From positions 28,841-92,840 of the forward strand of contig JBLHLC010000016.1 of NCBI GenBank assembly GCA_047619685.1: a stretch of 64,000 nt of DNA. The letters are read 5' to 3'. Origin of the DNA: JABDJZ01 sp047619685. GTDB taxonomy: Bacteria > Bacteroidota > Rhodothermia > Rhodothermales > UBA10348. Shown here in pieces: positions 7,870-17,005 of the stretch (within the stretch, counting starts at the first letter, position 1; each line of letters starts with the position of its first letter). Both the position numbers and the translations under genes were made by a program. The notes beneath the pieces were generated by a model that saw only the letters and a program-made list of their open reading frames with translations, had not been told where the DNA came from and did no database searches.

Positions 7870-10203
7870 ATGCCCATCCGCCACGCTCTGAGACTGACAA
7901 TTCTGTCCGTCGCGCTCTTATCTCCCGCCGGTCGGACGGCAACTGCCCAGGAGGGTGCCCGGCTACGTGCGGAAATAGAAGGGCCGCGTGCGGTACGTAT
8001 CGAATGGGTCGATATGGATCGCCCCGCGAATCCAGAACTCGTGCTGACGGACGGGGCCGGGAATGTCCTCGCCATCGAGGCGGTGCTTCCAAACACGGCA
8101 AGGGCGTCTTTGGTCGTACCCACTGACCCCATAGACCCTGCCCGCGTCTATTTCGTGAGTGACACCGCCAAGGGGCTCCGCGCGCGGGCCCGCCGTGATC
8201 CCTGGTTTCGGATCCTCTACTCCAGCAAACCGCTTGGAGCGACACGGAGCCAGCGCGACTCGTCCACCTGGTTTCGCCTGTTTGCTCCCCGTGCGACGGC
8301 AGTCAATCTCTACCTCTATCACGAGGCTGGCGACAAGACGCCGGCCCTCACCGTGGCCATGGTCAAGGACGCGGACGGAGTCTGGGAATCCAGGCAGGCG
8401 GGCGACCACCACGGGGTCTACTACGACTTTACCGTCCACGGCCCGTCAGATCCTGGCAACTGGTTTTACGAGACCCATCCGGTCCATATCAGCGATCCGT
8501 ACGCACTTGTCTCGGTTGATTCCTACGGGAAGAGCAGGGTATGGATGGACGGACCGGCACCGCCCGCGGTGGCAGGCGGACGGCCCGCCATGGAGTCGGT
8601 GGTGGCCTACGAGGTACACCTTCAGGACTTTACGGACCTGCTGCCGGTCCATAACCTTGACCGTGGTCGCCTTCCCGCAATGCACCAGGCCGGCTTGGTC
8701 AATGCCACGGGCCAGCCCATCGGGATTGATTACCTCGAAGACCTGGGCGTCAACGTGGTCCACCTGCTCCCCATGCAGGAATACCTTCATTATCCGGATG
8801 ATCAGTGGCAGGCCGATCTGGCGGATGACCCCTTCGCCAAGGAGATGGGTATCGACCGCGAGAACTACCAATGGGGGTACCGCACCACCCACGCGTTTGC
8901 TGTCGAAAGCCGATTCCGGAGTCTTCACACCGAGCACGGCGAAGAACGGGAGCAATTCAAAGCCCTGATTGCCTCATTCCACGCCAGGGGCATCGCCGTG
9001 ATCATTGACGTCGTACCCAACCACACCGGCGAAAACATGGACGGCAGGCAGCAGCTCTTCAACTTCAACGTCATCGACCTGCCCTACTACTACCGAACCG
9101 ATGAGGACGTGCAGCACATCGGGCCTTTTGGCAACGAGGTCAAGACGGAAGACCGGCCGATGGTCCAGCGCTGGCTGATCGATCAACTGAAACACTGGGT
9201 CGAGGCGCTCGGCGTAGACGGCTTCCGGATCGATCTGGCTGGACAGATTGACGAGCAGACACTGTTGCTGGCCCGCAACGAACTTCCCGATGACATCATC
9301 ATCTATGGCGAGCCCTGGATAGCCCCGAGTGACCCGGACGTACGGGCCAACCCCGATTGGGCCTGGTACAAGGAAGATGCCCCGATCACATTTTTTCAGG
9401 ACGAAGCCAGAAACGCGTTCAAGGGATCACCTTTCAGCCTGGAGGATCGTGGGTACGCAGGCGGCGACGCCTCGGCACGAGACAGGGCCATGGCGGCCAT
9501 CGCCAACGCGTATAGCGACGAACCCAGTCCCAACGACGGGATTTCGTACCTCGACATCCACGATAACTGGGCCCTTTCGGACCGATATGCGCTTGCGAAC
9601 TTCGACGGAAGTCAGGGTGTGGACGAAACGTCCATGCGGCTTGCTGCCGGACTTCTTCTGACCTCGCTTGGGCCGGTTGTACTCCATGGCGGAACCGAGA
9701 TGCTGCGCACCAAGGGGTTGGCGCCCATGGAAGAATTTGAGCGACACGTGGCGGGCGGACCGATCTGGTTCAAGGGTCGCGGTGACACGTATAACCTCCG
9801 CGCTCCGAACAGATTCGACTGGGAGCGTCTTTCGGAGATGCCGGTCTCGGACATGCGGGACTTCTGGCGGGGCCTCATCGCGCTCCGGCTCAGCGATGCC
9901 GGATCCGTCATGCGGGTGGCCAATCCACCAACCAACCATGTCCAGTGGTTTCCACCGTCCAGCCCAGACCTCCTGGGGTATGTCATCGGCAAACGTGTTG
10001 CCGTGGCCATGAACGTGGGGCCGGACGAGGACTCCGTGTCTCTTACACTTCCCGAAGGCGTCTGGACCCTGGTATCCAACGGGACCCGCGTGGATCATGT
10101 AAACGGGGTCTCAGGGGCGGCTCCGCGCCTCACCGGAGGGCCACAGTTGGTTGAGGTTCCTGCGCGCAGCATCCTCATCTGGACGAAAGTCGCAGTGAAC
10201 TAG
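7870..10203 (+). CDS. Secreted GH13 alpha-glucan hydrolase, pullulanase-like
   Basis: A 777-residue protein with a signal peptide (residues 1-27, ending TATAQ), an N-terminal domain, a CBM48-like region (about 130-230: STWFRLFAPRATAVNLYLY) and a GH13 (beta/alpha)8 domain. Four conserved regions are visible: DVVPNH (D380-H385), GVDGFRID with the nucleophile D455, IIYGEPW with the acid/base E481, and LDIHDN with the transition-state D565. YQWGYRTTHA resembles the YNWGY segment of type I pullulanases. It probably debranches alpha-1,6 links in extracellular or periplasmic alpha-glucans. GEPW replaces the commoner pullulanase GEGW, so exact specificity is uncertain. It follows mscS by 6 bases and converges on the OsmC gene. 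Confidence 0.85.
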   Translation: MPIRHALRLTILSVALLSPAGRTATAQEGARLRAEIEGPRAVRIEWVDMDRPANPELVLTDGAGNVLAIEAVLPNTARASLVVPTDPIDPARVYFVSDTAKGLRARARRDPWFRILYSSKPLGATRSQRDSSTWFRLFAPRATAVNLYLYHEAGDKTPALTVAMVKDADGVWESRQAGDHHGVYYDFTVHGPSDPGNWFYETHPVHISDPYALVSVDSYGKSRVWMDGPAPPAVAGGRPAMESVVAYEVHLQDFTDLLPVHNLDRGRLPAMHQAGLVNATGQPIGIDYLEDLGVNVVHLLPMQEYLHYPDDQWQADLADDPFAKEMGIDRENYQWGYRTTHAFAVESRFRSLHTEHGEEREQFKALIASFHARGIAVIIDVVPNHTGENMDGRQQLFNFNVIDLPYYYRTDEDVQHIGPFGNEVKTEDRPMVQRWLIDQLKHWVEALGVDGFRIDLAGQIDEQTLLLARNELPDDIIIYGEPWIAPSDPDVRANPDWAWYKEDAPITFFQDEARNAFKGSPFSLEDRGYAGGDASARDRAMAAIANAYSDEPSPNDGISYLDIHDNWALSDRYALANFDGSQGVDETSMRLAAGLLLTSLGPVVLHGGTEMLRTKGLAPMEEFERHVAGGPIWFKGRGDTYNLRAPNRFDWERLSEMPVSDMRDFWRGLIALRLSDAGSVMRVANPPTNHVQWFPPSSPDLLGYVIGKRVAVAMNVGPDEDSVSLTLPEGVWTLVSNGTRVDHVNGVSGAAPRLTGGPQLVEVPARSILIWTKVAVN

Positions 10204-10213
10204 CCCAGGTGAA

Positions 10214-10663
10214 CTAGCCGCGCCAGGCGTGTTCTTCTCCGTTGACAACGTAAGAAGCAGTGAGCGTGGCTGTCAGCTCCAGCGTCTTGGCCACGGAGCA
10301 GTACTTCCCCATGCTCAGTTCCACCGCTCGGGCGACCCGGCCCAGCTCGACCGGCCCGTCCACGCGAAAGGTGACGTGGATATCCTCGAAAATTGAGGGA
10401 GCCACACCGTCTGGTTTGACGCCCGAGACCTCCACGGAGAGGCCCTGGACGGGCTGCCGTCCTTTCCCGAGAATGCTGGCCAGGTCGATGCCGCTGCAAC
10501 CTCCCAAGGCAATAAGTAGCAGCTGCATGGGGCTCATCCCCAGGCCGACGCCATCCGGACGTTCCGAGGCATCGTCCATGTGGACCTCAATGCCCTGTGC
10601 ATTCTTCCCTACAAAATGGAAGGAGTCATCCACACGGTCTATCCTGACGTCAATCTTGCCCAT
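10214..10663 (-). CDS. OsmC/Ohr-family thiol peroxidase-like protein
   Basis: A 149-residue protein with the two family cysteines, Cys56 in IALGGCSGID and Cys122 in MGKYCSVAKTL, at the usual spacing, and the Glu-containing helix between the beta sheets. Members reduce organic hydroperoxides in the cytosol or act as stress-induced detoxifying proteins. The ATG at 10663 is chosen because longer forms would run into surE, whose stop lies 11 bases upstream. It is the last gene of a panB-surE-osmC run on this strand. Whether it is OsmC proper or the YhfA-like subgroup is not resolved. Confidence 0.88.
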   Translation of the reverse strand: MGKIDVRIDRVDDSFHFVGKNAQGIEVHMDDASERPDGVGLGMSPMQLLLIALGGCSGIDLASILGKGRQPVQGLSVEVSGVKPDGVAPSIFEDIHVTFRVDGPVELGRVARAVELSMGKYCSVAKTLELTATLTASYVVNGEEHAWRG

Positions 10664-10674
10664 GCTGTTTCTGA

Positions 10675-11463
10675 TTATTGTGGCGGACCGTCCCACGTCC
10701 ACCGGCGCAGTTCGTCGACTTCCTGGTGAGCGGTGAGGTCATGTTGAATTGGCGTGATTGACACGTATCCCTCCTCTATCGCACCAAGGTCCGTGTTTTC
10801 CCCATCATCCAGATTGACAAACTTGCCGGCCATCCAGTAGTACGGCCGCTTGAAAGGGTCCAATCGTTCGCTGTACGCTTCCTCCCATCGGGATCGCGCC
10901 TGCCGGGTTACCGCGATCCCACGAATTGCGCTGAGAGGGAGGTCAGGCACATTGACATTCAGCAGGATGCCGGGCGGCAGACCCCGCTCCAGGACTTCCG
11001 AGACGATGCGGTGAGCGTAACTCGCGCTAGGACCAAAATCGCCTCCGTCCCATCGACACATGGACATGGCCACCGCATCGATGCCAAGAATGGCCGCCTC
11101 GGTCGCCGCGCTTACGGTCCCCGAGTAGATCACATTGACGGCAGCGTTAGGGCCCTGGTTGATCCCCGAGACCACAATATCCGGCCTGCGCGGGAGCAGT
11201 TTATCGATAGCCAGCTTTACACAATCTGCGGGTGTGCCCGTCACAGCGTGCGCGGGAATCTCTCCCTCAGGCCCGCGAAACGGCCAGGAATGCGCCCGGA
11301 CCGGATCGCGAAGGGTTATGGCGTGCCCAACGGCACTCTGCTCCTGGATGGGTGCCACCACTCGTACTTCGCCGAGCGAGACAAGCGCCGCCGCAAGAGC
11401 ATGGATGCCCGGCGCGTCGATACCGTCATCATTGGAAATGAGAATGAGTGGCCTGGAGGACAT
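10675..11463 (-). CDS. surE: 5'/3'-nucleotidase SurE
   Basis: A 262-residue metal-dependent nucleotidase. The N-terminal strand LILISNDDGIDAPG carries the metal-binding NDD (residues 11-13), followed by VVAPIQEQSAVGHAIT and the SGINQGPNAA loop with the metal-binding Asn, then YSGTVSAATEA. The family dephosphorylates nucleoside monophosphates and is linked to stress survival. The ATG at 11463 places the first strand directly at the N-terminus and lies 13 bases after the panB stop, so the two are probably co-transcribed. Confidence 0.95.
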   Translation of the reverse strand: MSSRPLILISNDDGIDAPGIHALAAALVSLGEVRVVAPIQEQSAVGHAITLRDPVRAHSWPFRGPEGEIPAHAVTGTPADCVKLAIDKLLPRRPDIVVSGINQGPNAAVNVIYSGTVSAATEAAILGIDAVAMSMCRWDGGDFGPSASYAHRIVSEVLERGLPPGILLNVNVPDLPLSAIRGIAVTRQARSRWEEAYSERLDPFKRPYYWMAGKFVNLDDGENTDLGAIEEGYVSITPIQHDLTAHQEVDELRRWTWDGPPQ

Positions 11464-11476
11464 CAGATCCGCTGAG

Positions 11477-12313
11477 CTAGTAGCTCTCCTCCTCGCTAGG
11501 GAACGTCCGGTCACGTACCGCCTCGATATACCCCTTCACCGCGCCGTCAATCTCATCCGCGAGGTGGGCGAAACGGCGCACAAACCTGGGATTGAAGTCC
11601 ATCGTGAGGCCAAACGCGTCGTGACTCACCAGGACCTGTCCATCACAGCCCGCCCCGGCGCCAATGCCGATAGTCGGGATTGAGATACTCTTGGAAACCT
11701 CCGTTGCCAGCGGCGCCGGGATTTTTTCCAAGACGATCCCAAAACAGCCCGCCTCTTCCAGGATTCGGGCGTCCGCTCTCAGACGATCTGCCTCCTCCTC
11801 CTGCCGAGCCCGCACCTGGTAGGTTCCAAACCGATATATGTGTTGGGGTGTCAACCCCAGATGTCCCATCACCGGAATCCCGGCGCTGATGATCCGGTCC
11901 ACAATCGGTGCGATGCTTTCTCCTCCCTCCATCTTTACCGCGTGGGCTCCGGATTCTTTCATGACCCGGACAGCGGAGGCCAATGCCCGTCTGGAGTTTC
12001 CCTGATAGGAACCGAACGGCAGATCTACCACCACCAGCGCGCGGGATACGCCCCGGACGACGCACTGCGCATGGTACACCATATGATCCAACGTGATCGG
12101 CAGCGTGGTCTCGTGCCCTGCCATCACATTGGATGCCGAGTCCCCAACCAAAATCACGTCCACCCCGGCGCCGTCGACGATGCGGGCCATGGTGTAGTCG
12201 TAGGCGGTAAGCATGGAGATCGGAATGCCAGACACCTTCATTTCCTTGAGGGTTCTGGTTGTCACCCGGCGCAGCTCTTCTACGTCTCCGATGGCCTTGA
12301 TGCGAGTACTCAT
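11477..12313 (-). CDS. panB: 3-methyl-2-oxobutanoate hydroxymethyltransferase
   Basis: A 278-residue enzyme of pantothenate (coenzyme A) synthesis. It transfers a hydroxymethyl group from methylene-tetrahydrofolate to alpha-ketoisovalerate. Characteristic segments are ISMLTAYDYTMARIVD, ILVGDSASNVMAGHETT with the Mg-binding Asp, AVKMEGGE, VMGHLGLTPQ, and GAGAGCDGQVLVSHDAFG. The ATG at 12313 gives the normal length; the longer frame to 12409 overlaps the terminator of the upstream operon. It leads the panB-surE-osmC set. No panC or panD is in the window. Confidence 0.96.
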   Translation of the reverse strand: MSTRIKAIGDVEELRRVTTRTLKEMKVSGIPISMLTAYDYTMARIVDGAGVDVILVGDSASNVMAGHETTLPITLDHMVYHAQCVVRGVSRALVVVDLPFGSYQGNSRRALASAVRVMKESGAHAVKMEGGESIAPIVDRIISAGIPVMGHLGLTPQHIYRFGTYQVRARQEEEADRLRADARILEEAGCFGIVLEKIPAPLATEVSKSISIPTIGIGAGAGCDGQVLVSHDAFGLTMDFNPRFVRRFAHLADEIDGAVKGYIEAVRDRTFPSEEESY

Positions 12314-12391
12314 GGCGGCGCCGACTACATCGGCATGCTGTTGGTCAGAAATATAGAGCCTTCTAGAGCAGGCATCAGGGCCAGCCAGGCC

Positions 12392-12429
12392 AAAAAAAGG
12401 GGCGGACATCCAGTTGACGTCCGCCCCTT
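12392..12429 (-). terminator. Rho-independent terminator after the dxr-ompH operon
   Basis: On the minus strand, an inverted repeat with arms AAGGGGCGGAC and GTCCGCCCCTT (about 11 bp, with a short loop) is followed directly by seven Ts. It lies 37 bases beyond the stop of the last ompH gene and ahead of panB, so it closes the envelope operon. Confidence 0.9.
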
Positions 12430-12465
12430 GGGCCGATAGAATCGACAGACTAAACCCGAAACCGC

Positions 12466-12999
12466 CTAATTCGCGGCCGTTTCTTCGTCAATAGAGATAC
12501 CCAGCTTTGCGGCGATCTCCAGATTGATATTTATTACGATCTCCTCATTGACGTAGAGGAGCGCGGGAGAGCGCAGCACCAGGTGCAAACCCTTTGCTGT
12601 GGCAATCTCGTCGATCACAGTCTGGACCTGCTCAAGGAGGGGGGCCAGAAGCGCCTCCTGTCTGCGTCCAAGTTTCTCCTCCTCACCGGCCGCGGTGGCC
12701 TGAAGTTCGGACTGCTCCGTCGCCAACTCCTGCTCGCGTTCTGCGCGGCGTTCGGGCGTCAGAAGCGGCTGCTGCTTCTGATACCTCTCCACGCGGTCCT
12801 GGAAGTCGATGGCCATTGCCTGCAGCGCTTCCTGGCTGGTCTGGTATTCGCTGGCGAGCTGCTGCTGGATAGCCTGGTACTCAGGCATGTAGGTTATGAT
12901 AACCTCAGGATCTGCATACCCAATCTGGATCTGGGCGCTGGCCGGAAAAGCCACGAGTCCGGCGATCAGGACGAGGAAGATCCGTATACGTGCGTTCAT
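12466..12999 (-). CDS. OmpH/Skp-family periplasmic chaperone (second copy)
   Basis: A 177-residue protein with a signal peptide ending PASAQ (about residue 22), then the OmpH strand IGYADPEVIITYMPEYQ, a long charged alpha-helical coiled coil (about residues 45-130) and a C-terminal region (GLHLVLRSPALLYV..) that re-forms the body domain. Skp holds unfolded outer-membrane proteins between the Sec channel and BamA. The ATG at 12999 fits the signal peptide. It lies 43 bases after the first copy and is the last gene before the terminator. The sequence differs clearly from its neighbour, so the pair is an old duplication and may form mixed trimers. Confidence 0.88.
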   Translation of the reverse strand: MNARIRIFLVLIAGLVAFPASAQIQIGYADPEVIITYMPEYQAIQQQLASEYQTSQEALQAMAIDFQDRVERYQKQQPLLTPERRAEREQELATEQSELQATAAGEEEKLGRRQEALLAPLLEQVQTVIDEIATAKGLHLVLRSPALLYVNEEIVININLEIAAKLGISIDEETAAN

Positions 13000-13042
13000 T
13001 GTGTTCTCAGTTTCGTTGTGGGCGGGTCGAGGACCCTCTCTG

Positions 13043-13591
13043 TTACCTGCCTCGAGCTTGTTCAACGTCTATGCCAAGCTCCTCGAGTACACGGTCGCTC
13101 AGGTCGAACTGGGACCGGGTAAACAAAAAGAGGAAGTCTCCGCTCTTGTCAAATACGTAGTCGTATCCTTCTTCAGTGGCAACCTGCTCGATTGCCGTCA
13201 AAATACGGTCCTGAATCGGCCGCATTAATTGCTCCTGCTGGACGAAAAGATCCCCGTCAGGACCGAAATATTTCATGCGGAGTAGCTCGACCTCATCCTC
13301 CGAGCGCATGATCTCATCACGCCTTCGTTGGCGCTCCTCAGCCGTATAAAGCAGTTCACGCCCCTGATAGGCCTGGAATTCCTGGTCTACTTCCCGCTGC
13401 TTGCTCTTGAGTTCCGTCTCCCAATCTGCGGCGATCCGATCCAACTGCTGCTGGACCGTCTGATAGTCCGGGATCCGGGTCAGGACATACTCCGTGTCTA
13501 CGTAGGCAATCTTCTGCTGCGCATTGGCGCCCGAAACGGCCAGAGCCAGGCACGCAAAAAAAGCGACGCGTCGAAAAACGTTGGTCATCAT
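13043..13591 (-). CDS. OmpH/Skp-family periplasmic chaperone (first copy)
   Basis: A 182-residue protein: a signal peptide (FACLALAVSGANAQQ), the conserved opening KIAYVDTEYVLTRIPDYQTVQQQL, a coiled-coil arm rich in Glu, Arg and Gln, and the end GYDYVFDKSGDFLFLF that matches the Skp body. It should bind nascent outer-membrane proteins for BamA, whose gene is immediately upstream (stop at 13634). Two adjacent ATGs (13591 and 13588) fit the signal peptide; a longer start at 13624 is possible but would add eleven polar residues ahead of it. Confidence 0.88.
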   Translation of the reverse strand: MMTNVFRRVAFFACLALAVSGANAQQKIAYVDTEYVLTRIPDYQTVQQQLDRIAADWETELKSKQREVDQEFQAYQGRELLYTAEERQRRRDEIMRSEDEVELLRMKYFGPDGDLFVQQEQLMRPIQDRILTAIEQVATEEGYDYVFDKSGDFLFLFTRSQFDLSDRVLEELGIDVEQARGR

Positions 13592-13633
13592 GCGACTTGG
13601 TGAATTGTACTGTTCTGTGGACATACGGCCCCT

Positions 13634-16093
13634 CTACTGTCCGAAGCCCTGGCCCAGGGAGAACTGGAAGGTCCAGCGATTGGTGCCGTCGTGACGGCTG
13701 TTGATGGGCACGAAGGTGTCGTAGTTATAGCCGTAGGCCATTTCAACCATTCCAAGAATAGGAAGGAATAGTCGTACACCAAATCCCGCTGCCCTGAAGA
13801 GGTTTGAGGGTTCGTAGGTCCCAAAACTATCCCAGGTGTTTGCGGCGTCTGCAAACAGATATGGTGCGGCCTGGAGTTGCTGTGACTGGATGGCCATGTA
13901 CCGGAGTTCAGCCGTATACCGGTTCAGAATGCGCCCACCTACAGGCTCATTCTCAAAGTCTCTCGGGCCAAGCGCCGCCAGCGGATAACCGCGCATATAG
14001 ATGACCTCCTTGCCGAAGAAGCTGAAGAACCCCTGCGTTTCAAACGGCGAGCCACCAACGACAAACCTCTCAAATTCTACGTCAGCGCCCGTAAGCGACC
14101 CGATGTAGCCGTAGTCGGCCGTCAACCCAATGGAGAATTTCTGTGTCAGAGGCGTGTTCCACGTGTTGCTCATGCGCCACTTGTGGAACTGAATCAAATT
14201 CCCAACGGGCGGCGCCACCTCCAGGGACAACGAGAACTTCGAACCTGAAGACGGAAAGAGCGGGTGATTGGTCGAGTTCCGCGAGAGTGTCTGGCGAACT
14301 GTGACCTGCTGGCTCACATTCTGGGGAAGCGTGGAGATGTACTTCTGGTTGTCGAAGTACTGATAGCCGACGTTCGTCCCTAGGGAGAAGAACTGATCTG
14401 GCCAGGATAGTCTGCGCTCGTAAAACACACTACCGGAGAACGTCAGCAGCTTCCCTGCATCGCCTCCACTGATGAAGGCTGCTCCATCAATCGTGGACAT
14501 GGACAGAGAGAAGCCAGCGGGACGCGGGCGCCCGCCAAACCACGGTTCCGTATAGGACAGCGAATACTGCTGATACTGCCTGCCGTTGGTCTGGATACCA
14601 ACCGACACGCGCTGGCCATCGCCCGAGGGCAGCGGCTTCCATTCTTCGCCCTTGAAGAGATTCTGCGCGGAGAAGTTGTTGAACCCGAAGCGAAGCTGAA
14701 GGACGAGTCCAAAACGCCCCCAGGTGCCCGACAGCTCCAACTGGTCAGTGCCCGTCTCCTCGAGATTGAAGTCAAGATTTACTTCCTTGTCTTCCTCCGC
14801 GATATCGATACCCGGCCCTGCGGCCAGTGACTCCTGGGTGAAGTAGTTCAGCTGCATCAAGCGCCGAATGGACTCCTGGATCTGATCGCGGCTGAAGGTC
14901 TGCCCCGGGATTGTGAACAGCTCTCGTCGAATGACGTGCTCTTTCGTCTTCGAGTTGCCATTGATTGTGATGGTCCCGTAGCGGTATTCGTCTCCCTCGA
15001 ACACGTCGAAGTGCATGTCCAGCGAATCCCCTTCCACTACGGTGATAACCGGCTCCACATTAAACCGCATGAATCCGCGATTCTGGTACAGACTGAAGAT
15101 GTCCGTGTTTTTGCCGTTCATGTACAGGTTCTGCTCGAGCCTGGTACCGTTGTAGGCATCTCCCGGAAGAAATCCGAGGCTCAGGCTCAGCTGTTCATCC
15201 GCATAAAGTGTGTTTCCATCCCACGTCACGTCCCGGACGTGAAACTTGGGACCTTCGCGGACTTCCACACCAACCACCATGTACGGCTTCCCGCCCTCAT
15301 CGGCGATGTAGGTGGTGTCCCGCACCACCTCGGCATCGAAGTACCCTTCCGCGTTGTACTTCTCCAGGATCCGGCCAATGTCTTCCTCGAACTCGTTCTG
15401 CTTGAACTTGGCGCTCCTCCAGAAGCGCCAACTCGACTTGGGTTTGGTCTTCATCGCCTTGCGAATTGACCGCGTTGACAATTCCTCGTTGCCAGTGACC
15501 TTGACCGCTCCCACCCGGACTTTGGGTCCCCTGTCCACCTCAAAGTGCAGGCTGACAGTCCCATCGGCATTGTCCGTCCTGACCACCTCCATGGTCGCCA
15601 GCGGGTGCCCCTTTTCAGCCAGAAACTCCCGGATGACCTGCTGGGACCTTGCTACGGTCGCCGGCCTGACCGGGGACCTCGAAATGAGCGGTACGACCTT
15701 GCGCAGATCCTTGACCTGCGACTTCTTCAACCCGGCGAATGTGTACGCATCCAGCTTGGGCACTTCCCGAACCTGGATGGCCAGGTAGATTCCATCTCCG
15801 GCACGCCGATCCTCCACGATCTTGACGTCGTCGTACGTTCCCAGGCGATAGATGGACCGAAGGGCGTCCGCGAATTGGGGGTCGCCGGGCAGGACTACCC
15901 GCGAACCAACACGAAGCCCGCTTGTCTGCTGCACAAACCCACGCGTGTAATCGTCCGATACGCCCTCGACACTGATGCCGAGAATCTCGAGGCTCTGGGG
16001 CGCCCCAGAAGCAGGCGCTCCCTGGGCGTGTACCATAGCAGGAAACAAGACGATCGCCGTGGCGGCGATCAGAACAAAGAGGAAAGGGCGCAT
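13634..16093 (-). CDS. bamA: Outer membrane protein assembly factor BamA
   Basis: An 819-residue Omp85 protein. It has a signal peptide (MRPFLFVLIAATAIVLFPAM), POTRA repeats over roughly residues 30-440 (for example ISVEGVSDDYTRGFVQQTSGLRVG, VKVTGNEELSTRSIRKAM, ITINGNSKTKEHVIRREL), and a 16-strand barrel ending WTFQFSLGQGFGQ. The barrel contains the family loop motif VGGSPFETQGFF (the VRGF region) late in the sequence. It inserts beta-barrel proteins into the outer membrane. The ATG at 16093 is preferred over a TTG eight codons upstream because it starts the signal peptide. The two ompH genes follow directly. Confidence 0.95.
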   Translation of the reverse strand: MRPFLFVLIAATAIVLFPAMVHAQGAPASGAPQSLEILGISVEGVSDDYTRGFVQQTSGLRVGSRVVLPGDPQFADALRSIYRLGTYDDVKIVEDRRAGDGIYLAIQVREVPKLDAYTFAGLKKSQVKDLRKVVPLISRSPVRPATVARSQQVIREFLAEKGHPLATMEVVRTDNADGTVSLHFEVDRGPKVRVGAVKVTGNEELSTRSIRKAMKTKPKSSWRFWRSAKFKQNEFEEDIGRILEKYNAEGYFDAEVVRDTTYIADEGGKPYMVVGVEVREGPKFHVRDVTWDGNTLYADEQLSLSLGFLPGDAYNGTRLEQNLYMNGKNTDIFSLYQNRGFMRFNVEPVITVVEGDSLDMHFDVFEGDEYRYGTITINGNSKTKEHVIRRELFTIPGQTFSRDQIQESIRRLMQLNYFTQESLAAGPGIDIAEEDKEVNLDFNLEETGTDQLELSGTWGRFGLVLQLRFGFNNFSAQNLFKGEEWKPLPSGDGQRVSVGIQTNGRQYQQYSLSYTEPWFGGRPRPAGFSLSMSTIDGAAFISGGDAGKLLTFSGSVFYERRLSWPDQFFSLGTNVGYQYFDNQKYISTLPQNVSQQVTVRQTLSRNSTNHPLFPSSGSKFSLSLEVAPPVGNLIQFHKWRMSNTWNTPLTQKFSIGLTADYGYIGSLTGADVEFERFVVGGSPFETQGFFSFFGKEVIYMRGYPLAALGPRDFENEPVGGRILNRYTAELRYMAIQSQQLQAAPYLFADAANTWDSFGTYEPSNLFRAAGFGVRLFLPILGMVEMAYGYNYDTFVPINSRHDGTNRWTFQFSLGQGFGQ

Positions 16094-16229
16094 GAAACAG
16101 GTTTTGCGTGGAGGCAACCAGCCGAGATCAAACGGAGGGACTGGGGCCGGGTTTCTGCCGGGCTGACCAATGAATGCCCCGGAGAAACGGCTGAGACCCG
16201 CGCATATTGCGGTCAGCCAGATAATCCGA

Positions 16230-17003
16230 TTAGGCCTCTAGTCTCCCATACCGGCGATCTCGGTCCTGATAATCGCGAATAGCCTCGTAGAGGCCTTGTC
16301 TGCGGAAGGCGGGCCAAAAGACCTTCGTGAAATGAAATTCTGTGTAGGCTGACTCCCACAGGAGGAAATTGGAGATACGAAAGTCACCGCCGGTCCGGAT
16401 CAGCAGGTCGGGATCCGGGAGACCGCGTGTGGCCAGGCGCGAGGAGACTGCCTCCTCATCGATTTCGTCCGGCAAGAGTCGGCCGGCCGCCACATCGGTG
16501 GCAATTCTTCTGGCCGCGGCCACCAGATCCCATCGACCACTGTAGGACAGGGCAAGGTTGATGGTCATGGTGTCGTTACCGGCGGTGCTTGCGATCACAT
16601 CATCAAGCTCCCGCCGGGCAACGCCCGGCAGTTTGTCCAGGTCTCCAATCGCAGCCAGACGAATATTGTTGCTATCAAGCGTTTCGGCCTCCTTGCGCAG
16701 GCTCCGGATTAGCAACTGCATCAACGCGTTTACCTCTGTGATCGGACGGTGCCAGTTCTCCGTCGAAAACGTGTAGAGCGTCAACAACTTGATGCCAATC
16801 TGAGCGGCAGATTCCGAAATGTCCTTTACGGATTTTGCGCCCTCTTGATGACCTTGGACACGCGCTTTCCCGCGCTCTTTGGCCCAGCGCCCGTTTCCAT
16901 CCATGATGATGGCAACGTGCCCAGGGATTTCCCCTCTTGACTTCAGGTCATCCTGGAGTTTCTGATCTACCGCATCTACATCGCCAGAATTTCTCTTAGC
17001 CAT
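16230..17003 (-). CDS. uppS: Undecaprenyl diphosphate synthase
   Basis: A 257-residue cis-prenyltransferase that extends farnesyl diphosphate to the C55 carrier for peptidoglycan and surface glycans. The signature IIMDGNGRWAKERG (Asp35) opens the core, followed by GHQEGAKSV, TLYTFSTENW and the late LIRTGGDFRISNFLLWESAYTEFHF. The N-terminal tail of about 24 residues is slightly long. It starts 2 bases after the rseP stop, in the dxr-rseP-uppS-bamA operon, which fits its link to isoprenoid supply from dxr. Confidence 0.97.
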   Translation of the reverse strand: MAKRNSGDVDAVDQKLQDDLKSRGEIPGHVAIIMDGNGRWAKERGKARVQGHQEGAKSVKDISESAAQIGIKLLTLYTFSTENWHRPITEVNALMQLLIRSLRKEAETLDSNNIRLAAIGDLDKLPGVARRELDDVIASTAGNDTMTINLALSYSGRWDLVAAARRIATDVAAGRLLPDEIDEEAVSSRLATRGLPDPDLLIRTGGDFRISNFLLWESAYTEFHFTKVFWPAFRRQGLYEAIRDYQDRDRRYGRLEA

Positions 17004-17005
17004 GC

